DNA of 64,000 nucleotides, taken from Climacium dendroides. Lineage: Eukaryota; Streptophyta; Bryopsida; Hypnales; Climaciaceae. The notes under the pieces are model-generated. The model saw nothing but the letters and a program-made list of their open reading frames with translations, did not search any database and had not been told where the DNA came from. Shown piece after piece: positions 48,561-60,200 of the stretch (its first letter is position 1; every line of letters begins with the position of its first letter). Position numbers and translations under genes: made by a program. The stretch is taken from NCBI GenBank assembly GCA_950106755.1, contig OX467092.1, positions 12,090,001 through 12,154,000 on the forward strand. Direction: 5' to 3'.

Positions 48561-51473
48561 TTTTTCAAAAAAGAATTGAACTAAGAGAAGTTGGAGAACC
48601 AAGTTAAATTAAATTTTCAAAAATTTGTTTGTAATTTTAATTCTTTAATCAAAAGTTATGAAAAAATTATAGAGAGAGGTGTTTAAAAATGTCAAGGAAA
48701 ATATCCCTTCCAACCCCTCTCTGAAATTTGTTCATAACTTTGACTAGAGGCTTTAAATATCAAATAGATTTTTGTCGATGAATGTTAATTTGATTTCCCA
48801 ACTTTTCTTAGTTCAAAAGTTTTTGAAAAAAAATCATTCTTCTATGCTTAAATGAGGTTTGAAATTCTACTTCAAACACAATTCCTATATTTGACTTAAT
48901 TATGAGCAATTGAGCTCATATTAATTTTCATTTACATATCCCACCTAGATTGTTTTACTTACTACCACCCCTCTTGTATATTAAGAGCTTGTTTTTTCTA
49001 GAACAACCCAAAGGTGTGAGTAGCCCATAAAAATCCGCCATCAGTACCTCATAATGGGTAGTAGTTGTTCTTAGTTAATCCCTAAACATTAGAGGTCTAA
49101 CCAAGCTTAAAAACTGCCTTCCTTTGCAAGTCCGAAAAATCAAAATTAGAGTAAGGTATGAAGATCTTAACCGTACAATATTGTAGTGTGCATGTTGTAG
49201 ATGGTGTGGAACAAAGTTGGGGTCATTTGACCATATAAATTGAAAGATTATAATGTTTTAGTGATGAAAAAAGGTGCTGAAATTTTCTTAAAAACACATT
49301 TGGAGGTGAAATTCGATTTCTAAACCTACTCAAATGAAAAAACTTTAAACTACAAAGTGAGTCAAAACTAGAATACATACAATTTGGTGAAAAAAAATAT
49401 CATTCAAAATGAATCATTGTGTCTGCAAAATGGATTTGAAATCTTAGAAAACAGTGAAAAAAGTAACAAAAAATCACATCTATGACTGAACCTCCTTCTA
49501 TTAAAATGCTTCTCAGTCAGTCATAACTTCTTGGATTGCTATGAAATTTTAACCACTCAAACTAGACTAGTATGCTCAACTTCTCCAATAAGTTTTATTG
49601 GATTTGGACATTACATGAAGAAGTTATAAGCCGCCGAAGTTCATTGGAATTCACCAACGTTTGGATTTTGAACTTTGAATAGCTCCCAATCATTCGAAAC
49701 AACTCGGATTGACATGAAAACTTTACCACAATAATTAGACTTCAGTGGAAACAAAACCCAACAAATTTGATTGAAAACAAACATTAGATTACAAAGATAC
49801 AAGCCCCCAAAGTTGCAGCCATCAAATGCAATTTGGTGAGCTCAAATTGAACCTGTGAACTTCGACTGGCTCCCAAAACTATTATACATCTTGTATTGAT
49901 CTAAAAATTTTATCACAGAAACTAGACTAGTATGCGCAACTTTTCCAATAAGTTTTATTGAATTTGGACATTGGATGCAAAAGTTATAGCCCTTTGAATT
50001 TGACTTTTAGACTGTGAGGACGTTTTTCGTCCCCTATGACTAATTGCTCATCTGGAGCTCAATTAACTAACATCGCTCTTCACAATCTAGAATCTACGTT
50101 TTCTACTGATTAAGGTGCTATGTAACATTTCTTGGGATTCACGAAACTGAATGAACAGTGTCTTCATTCATTGACTTGACCATCGTTCTTTTCTGTTGCC
50201 AACTCAACGTCCACCTAGGATCGGCATTTGCTAAAGAGCGAAAGTGCGAACACACACAATTCTCTTTCTAACAACCCCTAAAAGACTCTAGCTTAACGCC
50301 AAGTGCAAAAGCGCCTTTATCCAAAAATGTAAACCATGTGTCCACACTAACAGTCCTAACACGCGGGAAATTAAAGAACCATAGGTTTTTGAACTTTCCA
50401 AAGTTGTGCTGGCACAAGTAGTGCCAACTCGGACATACATAGGCAATCAATAGGTTGGCATTGTAAATCATTCCACACACACCCAAGTTAGCAACCTTCC
50501 CGTGGCCTCATTTTTTTTCTAATGTGTATTGTTCTAGTTTTTACAAATCACAAGTTTATATGGATACTAATTTTATAAGTCACATTTTTGCACTCTTATG
50601 CTAGGATAAATTCTATATAAGGGGTACTTGAAAAGTCATGGTATATTTGATTTGATTTTTTTTATTTTGAATTTTTTAACCCTTAAATTCCATTCCAAAG
50701 CTACCATTTTCAATGCAAAAATATTGCATTGATTTTGCATTAAACTTGCATGAGAATATGTCAAGAAAAAATTCATAACTTCAACCAAGCAGATTGTAAG
50801 ATTAGTATTCAAAGTGAAAAGAAAAAATTTGCACCTTGCTATTTTAGGTTTTTTAGACTTCAAATCCTTTTAATTGAAATTTATGAGCCAGAGAGTTTGG
50901 AGTTTAAATCATTGTGGTGGAGAATTGAGTTGAGAATCTAGTTTTAAAACTTTGAAAATCAAAAAGTGGCTAGCTGGCTTCTCACCTATAAGGTGTTGCT
51001 CTCTGGAAATGATATTCTGCTTTTATATGAGTCTATTTTGGTGATGTTTACGTAGTGTTTTGAGACCTTAAAGTATGCTGTTAATGGGCGTGCTAATTTC
51101 CAAGGTTTTGATTATTTATCATTAATGTGACTGTAATGGAACGAACTTATTCATGATTATTGAGACGTGCGTTTTGGGTACCTGGTTTTTGCTTACATCC
51201 TGGGTACTTATATGATTTGCTGCTCTAAGTGCCGTAGACCGTGCAGGTGTGGTGAATGTATTGAAGGTGAGTATCAGTTCTTTCTCTAACCTCAATGTTC
51301 TACTGTCATTTGACTTCCCTCTTTTGGTTTAGGCTGTTTTCATCTGGTCCAAGTTACTGAAATCAAAAGTATAAGAATATCTATAAATTTTCAACTTGTT
51401 TCTTTGACCTCAGACCTTTGATTTCTGGAATTATATTACCATTTTTGTATTATGGTGGCAATTCGGTTCTGAG
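48561..51473. other. Intergenic DNA with a diverged direct repeat
   Basis: A block with ACTAGACTAGTATGC(T/G)CAACTT and CCAATAAGTTTTATTG occurs near 49560 and again near 49920, about 365 bp apart. No gene is supported. Confidence 0.5.
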
Positions 51474-52507
51474 TGGTGGAATTTCATGACAAGCTGCAGT
51501 CGCTAGCGGGACAAGCATCTGGCTATTTAGATTCGCTTCCCAAGAAAGTGAAGCGACGTATGGCAGTTCTCTAGGAGCTCCAGGTCGGTCTCTTCGGGAC
51601 TCAGGAGGTCACATTGGAGAGTTCATTTGTTTAGGGTTTAGGAAGCACAACTTATGTTTTGGCCTGCTCAATGTGGATAAAAATATTCTTCTGGATTGTA
51701 TTACCATCTCAAGGAGTTTTCCCATTTGTGGCATACAGGTTGATCACGATGAGCTCGAAGCGAAGTTCAATGAGGAGAGAGCGGCGCTTGAAGCCAAGTA
51801 TGCGAAATTATATGAACCTCTTTATGTAAAGGTATGTAAATTTATCTTAATTGAGGAATAGTAGAGTACACTGGGCAGCTTCCGGTCTCACATACTGGTT
51901 TGGGGCTTGTCTACCTGATTCTTTCCAAACTTGAATTCGGAGGGTAATTTTATAAATATCTGTTGTTGTTGCAGAGAGCGGATATTGTTAGTGGTGCTGT
52001 TGAGGTTGAAGCTGCCAAGGATGAAGCTCCTAAACCTGAAGATTCCACGGAAGAGGGCAAGGAGGAAGGTGCATATCTCTTTGTACCAGTAGTATTTTTT
52101 AGGGTAAACGGTATAGCTCAGGCTTGAATGCCATTTTCTTTCTATTGTGCAAAGATTGAGGTCTTGCACGTGTTCTTATGGTTCTACTTTTCACTCTATT
52201 GTTCTTATGAATGTTAGAATGCTCTTATGCATTATGGTGGTAGCAGTCCTATTGTCCAGATTCATTACTGATGTTGTATGTACTTAAACCTTGTTTTGCA
52301 GTCAAGGGAGTGCCAGAGTTTTGGCTGACAGCAATGAAGACCCATGAGATTTTGAGCATGCAGGTATACTTGTTCGTTTGAGACTTTGGATTTACACTAA
52401 CACCTAATTTCTTAGAGATCATATCAAGAATAAATACTTCGTTCATTATTGGATTCAATTTTGTACCGACCTCCCTTGGTGTTCGCAGATTACTGAGCGC
52501 GATGCAG
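51474..52507 (+). pseudogene. NAP1: Nucleosome assembly protein 1 (NAP1) gene fragment
   Basis: NAP1 is a histone H2A-H2B chaperone. Five exons fit in phase: about 51474-51583 ([20 protein letters not shown] then [10 protein letters not shown]), 51739-51831 ([30 protein letters not shown]), 51975-52068 (acidic linker), 52302-52363 (KGVPEFWLTAMKTHEILSMQ), 52489-52507 (ITERDA). These match the first third to half of the NAP domain in the usual order. The frame has a TAG at 51572-51574, where the family has a basic residue before ELQ/EIQ. Sequence after 52507 contains none of the later exons (no KDIKW or FFDTNPYF-like motifs), and no start exon was found. It is a truncated copy. Confidence 0.82.
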
Positions 52508-53010
52508 GTATTCATAAAAAATTCTGAAGTGAAAGTAGGGCAGGCACTCAAAATTTCCTTTCTATTAGGATGCACCGACTCATACCCGAATCTACAGTAA
52601 GTTATACAGACTTCACCTTATTTGAAATCTGCGTCAAGGGAAGGCTTCCTGTCCATTAGTATCTGGAGTAGTACAGATGCTGCAACAAGCTTCGTAAAAT
52701 TTAAGCGTTACAAACATGCAAAGATATGGAACACAGCTGACACGCGAAGATTTGACAACGTACTAGTAAGCTGGAAAAAAAAATGAAAAAGAATACTCCA
52801 GATTTGGAATGTTAGTCCACTTATATCAACCTCAATATAAGGCAGCTTTCTGTGTGACCTAAGTTCTAGAATCCAAGTGCAGGAACTGACACAAAATCTT
52901 TTGCCAAATCTTTTGTGTGAAGCCAGAGATCGTCTACTACTGAGACTCGATAGCTTAGGCAATAGAGTAACTCATCCTACTAATAGACTGTACGCACCTG
53001 TAAATGACAC
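52508..53010. other. Breakpoint region between the NAP1 and citrate synthase remnants
   Basis: Nothing recognisable on either strand. The two truncated genes face each other across this stretch. Confidence 0.4.
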
Positions 53011-54955
53011 CCGAATAGAAGTCAACATTCAGGTATAATTTCTTCTTTACAAAATATTCATCCTCAAGAGCAGCCTTCTCCAAAGCAACCGCCACCTGCA
53101 CGCAAAAACAAGAACATAAACGTGACTCTCTGGTTAGTCACAACATTGGGCATCCTCTAGTCAGAAGGTAAAGAATACAAAAGCAATCAAAAAATGGAAC
53201 CACACCAATTTGTCCCAGATCGATCTGACCTTTCCAAGAATGCGCACAATCTGCTTGTCCCTCACAGCTTTGTTTGCGTACAAATCTTGACCCTGATAGT
53301 ACACCAAAATTTCCAAACAACATATATCAGCCTTGTTGACCAGTTGAAATACCCAGATGATTTGAATCAATGAGATCTACATCAACAATCCCCACTCGGT
53401 AAAATCTCAAGAACTCGCATCTCATGTGCAAGAATCGTCCATCCAACCAAACTGTAAGATCGCATGAACTTCAGAGTCAATGAGAAAAAACTATGTCTCT
53501 TGCAACAATCCCGCATGACTATAAAGAGGGTATTGTACAGTCTGTACATGCTTCGCACAGAATAAAACACGGAACTAAACTAAACTATTCTTTACATCAA
53601 GACAAATCACGAAAGTTAAGAAGTTTAATATCTGATAAATAATTTGTACCTGAAGAGCAGGGTTGGCATCTGGGTGAAAAGACGATAGAGCACAGATGGA
53701 TCCAACTAGCATTCCCATGGGATGAGCGTCATGTGGTAGTGCAGCTAAAACATTTTGCTCCCACATGAGCAGATGCAGAACCCATCACATGTTACCATAG
53801 TGCAGTTTCACAGGTTAAGTCTGGAAGTCTTAAATGCAAATTCGTGAACAAAATCTCAAGAAGAGACAATCAATTAACACTGAAGTGTAATTATTTTTTT
53901 AAAAGCTTGACGACTCTGTATTACAATCTAGATAACAGAATGATTTGAAGAGGAAAACAAGATACACTAGTACTCCTTCTGGAACAGCAGAGTGCTGGGA
54001 AATAGAAGCCTCCTAGTCAGACAACTGATCTTTTGTTGGTAAATTGCCGTACACTGCAGATACCAAACTTCGTCAAAACATCACATTATATAAAAGATCC
54101 CTAATGTGATCAGCATCTAATATTCAGATTGACTGGCCTCACAAAAAATGTAAAATGAGGGATTCTGATCTCAGAATTTACTAATACTCATTGAAGCAAA
54201 ACCCAAAACCGCGTTTTCCAATGACACTCAGACATATAGAAGTATAACCCAAATAATGAATAACAATGAGGTCGTCAAGGCCCCGTCAATCACAGCTATA
54301 TCCATCACCAGTGTGTGTTCAGAAAAACAGACGTGAAAGACACTTACTCAAAAGGAAAGCAACCTCAAGAAAGGTGCTCTTTTCAGCAAGCTCCTCAATG
54401 GGATAACCTCGGTATCGCAAAATACCCTTGTCTCCATCAATGTATGATATTGTTGAGCGCACGGGTGCAGTATTCAAATATCCTGGATCGAACAGTCTAA
54501 GTCCATTTCCATCTCCACCAGCAGTAATCTACAGGAAATCACACCACCACTCGTTAAACAGCCATGTGACAAGTTATGGGAGCTGTCAGATGTCTTAAGA
54601 CTTTCCTAGTACGTCATCAAATATCCAACAAACGTATCTCCGAGTCTCTCACCACGTACAAAACAAAACAAATCACTGCAACAATTAAAAATTTAACTCA
54701 ACCTCTTACCTTCTGGAAATCTGTAGCTTTTACTGTTCCTCCTTCACTGATTCCAATTTCATACTTCTTCCCAGTCCGATTGTCCACGATTGTCAAAGTC
54801 CCTGCTCCACCTGAAAATTTTGGTGCGGTTTGAGCTGATACAGTGAATGCTTCAAGCATTGGAGAACAAGATGAGCTCCCTGATTCTAAATGACCTTGCA
54901 AGATCGATAGTCTCTTCGAGGCAGACATCTCTGAGGCGCTATGAGCTTGCTCCAT
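53011..54955 (-). pseudogene. CSY: Peroxisomal-type citrate synthase pseudogene, catalytic exons missing
   Basis: Minus strand. Exons: 54955-54710 (ATG; N-terminus with [12 protein letters not shown], then [16 protein letters not shown]), 54528-54348 ([39 protein letters not shown]), 54053 to about 53960 (MYGNLPTKDQLSD, stop, QHSAVPEGVL), about 53740-53650 ([30 protein letters not shown]), 53292-53230 (GQDLYANKAVRDKQIVRILG) and about 53092-53011 ([31 protein letters not shown]). The enzyme condenses acetyl-CoA with oxaloacetate; the N-terminal form matches the peroxisomal/glyoxysomal class. TAG at 54013-54015 replaces the Trp of LSDWEF. Between the last two exons everything encoding the catalytic His/Asp centre is absent, as is the C-terminus after GVIYR. 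Confidence 0.85.
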
Positions 54956-55769
54956 ATCTGCAAAACAGAATAGATCAGACACCAGGAGTCTCGTGTGAAA
55001 AACAGTTTTGATAAGAAAAGCTGAATAGGTCCTCTTCACTAATTGTGACGCCAGCAAACAGACAAGAGAAACAGAAGGCTACATCATAAACAACTTTTTC
55101 ATAAGCAGAGACAAACCAATGAGAGACCTGCCATCCAACACATTAAGTGAATCCATCACTATAGTCCTCCAATCTAAACTCAGTGAAGATCTCACTGTCT
55201 TCAACGTCCAAGCATATTCTCATAATAATGATCTTTTCAAAACCATTTTCAGGTTTCCGTTGTTATACTTCCCAAGGAAAGTGTCCAAGTATTCTCGCAG
55301 AGGACATTAGGACGTTTCGCACATTTCCTAAAGATCAAAAGTACATACTAACTCCCTGAGATTTATGTTCCCTATCCAACCTTCAAGCTTATTTACATTC
55401 TCATATGCTTAATTATCTGAGTCCTTCAATCATCATTTTCCCTCCCTACCCCGTTCAGTCCTGTCTATTTTGTTCGCAGAAATTTAGCATCCATCAATCC
55501 TCCACGGCCAACAACTAATGTCAGTCAAAAACTTCATACCGCTCAAGCTGAAACAACAACAAAGACAGTAATAGATAAAGGTCAATCACTCGTGAACATC
55601 TGCCTAATCACACTACGAATGAAGTATTTCCGACTAAAGCTGGAACCAGAACCAAAAATCTACAGGAATACACACTAATCATCAAACTCCGCCGATAAAA
55701 AACTTCTATTGCATTGGAGAATTCAACAATGACTTACATCATCCGTACACCAATGATCAAAAAGCAGAG

Positions 55770-56660
55770 GTAGCAATCAGTGAAAAAGAACTCCCGGCTT
55801 TCCAGAAATATAAACTAAAATTGCGCAACAAGATTTCACTCACGATTATGCCAATTGGGAAAACTATAAGCAAACTCGTTACACTCACCTGCCATGACCT
55901 GAAATAGTAAAATTCGTTCACTACAAAGAGAAGGCAATCGCATACTTCCAAATTCCCAACCTAAAAGAAATGAACCTTAGCAGCATTAAAAATTCAACTA
56001 AACTCGGGCTGAAACTCCGATCAATACAACTCCGTCGGAATTAAAGCAAACCGCCATTCTCGCACCTAATTGAAATAACAAATTCTAAATTCAAGAGCTC
56101 ACAGAGTTTCCAGTAGATAGTATAAAATTGCGAAGCAAAACCAACACGATTACACTCACAATTACGTAAACTACGAACAAATTAGTTACACACACCTACC
56201 AAACCCTGACGTCATTAAATTAGTTTTCTAAGAAAAGAAGGCGATCAAGCTACCAATTCCGATATCACACATCCCAACCTAAAAACAAGAAAAACACAGT
56301 AGCAATAAAACTATTCTGCAACTCAGGTTGAAACTCCGATCAATAAAACTTCGCCACCGAAGAAAACTAAACAGTCATCCTCGCGCCAAATCGAAAAAAA
56401 TAAAAATAAAAAAATCCACAGCTCACGGAGTGCAAAACAATCATACACACAAGACAATCATACCAAAAGCGCATCAATCCTCTGCATAATCGAACTCCTG
56501 CTTCACAAAACTAAACCGCCATTCTTGCACCTAATTTTTAAGAAATAAGAAAATTCAGAGCTCACGGAGCGATCAAATACACAAGACGATTATAACACCA
56601 TACCAAAAGTACCTCAATCCTGTTCACGATCGTGCTCCTGCTTCACTGGAAATTTTTCGA
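55770..56660. repeat. Diverged tandem triplication upstream of the citrate synthase remnant
   Basis: Two units of about 330 bp (55770-56095, 56096-56440) and a shorter third (56455-56660) share AAACTCCGATCAATA, CCGCCATTCTCGCACCTAAT, AGAGCTCACGGAG and AATTGCG-type words in order. On the minus strand this is the region expected to hold the 5' UTR and promoter of the citrate synthase copy. Confidence 0.65.
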
Positions 56661-57283
56661 AAAAATGAAATAAGAAAGTCGGCTCAGATATCGCACTTGT
56701 TAATAAGCCTGAAGGCACCGTGGCAATCTGTGTTTGGCAGCAACACACGCAATTGAAATCAGATGCAGAGCAAAACGTCAACAAGATGACAGAAGATGCG
56801 GAAACAGAAGCGGGCAGGGAAATTCTTCACTTGTTGATAAGACATGCTGCTAAACACGAAACAAGGCTCCGCCATCGCAGGAGCTTGCTTTCCTCGAAAA
56901 TGAAAGCTCCACTTCCGTGTGAGCTGATTCTGCTCCACTATCCCAACCAGACCGCGGCCCAACCTTCCGCCATTTTGGACTTCACCTAAATCCAAAATGC
57001 AGCAACCAACACCACAAATCGTGCTCCACAATGTGGATTGAACTCAAGCTGTAGGAATTGTAAGATACCGCAATAAGACGTGGGACAGACTTCATCCATT
57101 TTCAGGTAACCCTAACCTCATGCGACGATGACGGCCTGACTTACACTTGCTCTGCCACCCTTCCCCACCTCCTTCTTCTTCTCTTGCACCGACTCTACTT
57201 CGGCCATCGAAATTCAACTGCGGACTGCTGTGTACATGCTCCAAATTTCTCGAATAGGACTAGTGGTGGATATTTTGCTGAAG
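56661..57283. other. Shared upstream region between the citrate synthase and ParB-MTase genes
   Basis: The two genes are divergent, so this stretch probably contains the promoter of the ParB-MTase gene. An open frame at 56720-56989 shows no recognised domain and was not called as a gene. Confidence 0.4.
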
Positions 57284-60200
57284 ATGGCGGAGAGGGTCCT
57301 GAGGTCGAGGAGCGCGCAACGAGGAGAAACTTATGGCAGTGAAGCGGAGAAGACTGTTCCCAGCATGCTATCAGAGGTAAGTGGGATCGATGATGCGCAA
57401 AGTCTACTGCCCTGAGGTTACCGTCTCGGGACCGAGAGGGCTCTCTCGGAGAGTTGGGCACGGACAACCATGTCTTCTAAAAAGTATGTGGGTTCATGAT
57501 TGCGCGAAGTCCGTTGCCCTGAGGATACCGTCTCGGGACCGAGAGGGCTCTCTCGGGGAGTCGGTTACGGACAACCATGTCTCGTAAAAAGTATTTGGGT
57601 TCATTATTGCGCAAAGTCTGCTGCCTTGAGGTTACCGTCTCAGGACCGAGAGGGCTCTCTCGGGGAGTCAAGCACGGACAACCCTGTCTCGTGAAATGTC
57701 CTTCTCAAAATATAAAGAACCTTCGATAGAGCTACATGATTGGTTTCGGTGCATTGGGATATAGTAACAAATTCTTTTTAAGCTTCTAGTTGCGAAATGC
57801 TCGAAGGTAGAAGACAGTAAAGTATCCTCTCGGTCCAGAGAAGGCTCTCTCTAGGGGTCTGCCTCAACGCACACTCTCTTCTGCATTTGTCTATGAGATG
57901 TGAGGTCTTAGATGAGAGCCTTGTCATAGCATCAAATGCAGCACAATATTGATGATCGGAGCTTCATATACAACATCATAAAAATTAATTCTCAATCTGA
58001 TTTCAGTCCATGCGTAAACACTAATGACCATCCAATATTGTCTCGGGACCGAGAGGCCTTTCTCGGGAGGCCTAGTTTCAGAGAATGTGTCTTGTTTGAT
58101 TAATTTCGAAGATTCTAGCTAAGGTGGAGCTTTGAAGGTGCTGAATGCTTGGGTTGTGAACGTCATTGGAGCTTCACTAGATGTTTATAGATTTATTTGG
58201 ATCATTATCTTGAGCTTGAAAAGTGATTATTGTTAGTTTGAAGCCTTGATATGTGCAAAAGGTAGTGTCCTTTGAAAACCCTCTCGGGCCCGAGAGGCCT
58301 CTTTCGGAGAAGACTATTTGAAACACCTGATATTTGCATTTGTCCAAGATAATCACAAATAGGCCAATGATTTGTTTTGGATTGTGTTGTAGGTTGAAGC
58401 TCTAGTGGCCGAGGAACATCCAGTAGTACTTATTGATGTGGTACCTGAAGCAATGGTGCATGATGGACGCCCTGAAGACTCAGAAGTAATGCCAATTTCT
58501 CACCAAGTGTCTGGATCTATATTGCAAGAGGGTAGTCTCCAACTGGAGATTATTTCCGATGATGAGTTAGAGGACTATGAGATTCAAGGAGTGCCCAAGG
58601 ATGCAATGGAAGATGACATCAGGCGGTCCCAAAAGCAATGGTGCATGATGGACGCCCCGAAGACTCAGAAGTAATGCCAATTTCTCACCAAGTGTCTGGA
58701 TCTATATTGCAAGAGGGTAGTCTCCAACTGGAGATTATTTCCGATGATGAGTTAGAGGACTATGAGATTCAAGGAGTGCCCAAGGATGCAATGGAAGATG
58801 ACATCAGGCGGTCCCAAAAGCTTGACACTGTGTCCATCCTTCATGGATTGAGATTGACGTCTAATGATACTTCTCGGATGAAAATTCCTTTATGTAGATT
58901 GGTTCCGATGCCAATGGTGCGACCTACTCTTGCTTGTGACTTGACTTTGCTAGAAAATCAATTCAGTGGAGGTTATGAGGAAGGAGCTAGAGTCTTTTAT
59001 GTTTCTATATCAAACGAAGATGGCCAGAGTGGTGTTTTCACACCTGCCGAGAAGGACGAGTGGGGACCAATTTGGAATGAAATCAACCATGATTTCAACA
59101 CTTACCTCATGTCACAGGCAGCATTGCGACATTTGGTGGATCACAAGTTTTACGTATGCGATGGAAATCATAGAAGAATTGCATGGATGAATCACATTAT
59201 GCGATTGCATGCAACAGAGAAAATATGGCACATCTCTGTGGATTCAATCGTTTTAGACACACGGAATTGAATTGGTTTGACGATGCAGGCTATGCATGAT
59301 ATTAATATGTGAGTGTTCCATTCTCCACTATGCTTTCATTTTTATGATGTACTCAAATTCTATGAATTGTAATATGATATAATATGATTTTATCCCATGG
59401 TGTGACAGGCAAACAGAGAGTTATCATGTGAAGACCAATCTCGTACACACGTTATATCGAGTTCAGAAGTATGGTGTCATGGACATTGAGAAGTTTAAAG
59501 AACTTCTATCACCGGAAGATGTGAACACCTGTTTGATGGTTACCCGGTCTAAGTGGTACTCTATGTTCCTCGAAGTCTTCACATCATTCATTTTCAAGGT
59601 ATTACTTCCACCATGTTTTTGTATTGATTTCAAGTGTTTTTATATGAATTTTTATATGTCGATATAAAAATGTTTATGTTTATGTTCTTTTCGTGTCTAT
59701 TTGCAATTTTGTAGCAAGACATATCTGCAGCAGCCGATATTGCTGTTCGTAAATACAAAGAGGACACTCCTTGTGAAGAGGTGACGTCAGATGGTGTTGC
59801 AGCTGCAATGAGGAGCTCTATCAAGGATTCCACCAAGAAGTTTTATAAAAAAATGTCAAAGATGGTGGCTGTTGCTAATCCGGCTCTGGGAAAAGACTGG
59901 CTTCTTGAGGTATGCCTAAACCATCATTGATCAAATCTGCTCATATCTTCATACATGATGTATATTGAGTTCTAATTCTCATGCATTGCATTCTTGCAGA
60001 TCCAAAGGCATTGGAACCTTTTTGCAACTCCGGAATTAACCTTAGAAAAATTACAAATGATAGCCACAGCCTCTACAAGTGCGGAAAACAAGATTAAGTG
60101 GCTCAAGTGGATGAATGCATCCGGTCCTATTAGAGAGGCCCGACGCTTTCCTTCTCGTCCTGTCAATGAAGAGAAATTACTGATTTTTTTGGCAAAGGCC

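Noticed and set aside
48258..48602. Phe/His/Pro/Ser-rich minus-strand frame
   Set aside because: Produced by the GGATGAATG minisatellite.
57385..57705. CRISPR-like array
   Set aside because: Three long, directly abutting units with no spacers, in a plant intron; it is a plain tandem repeat.
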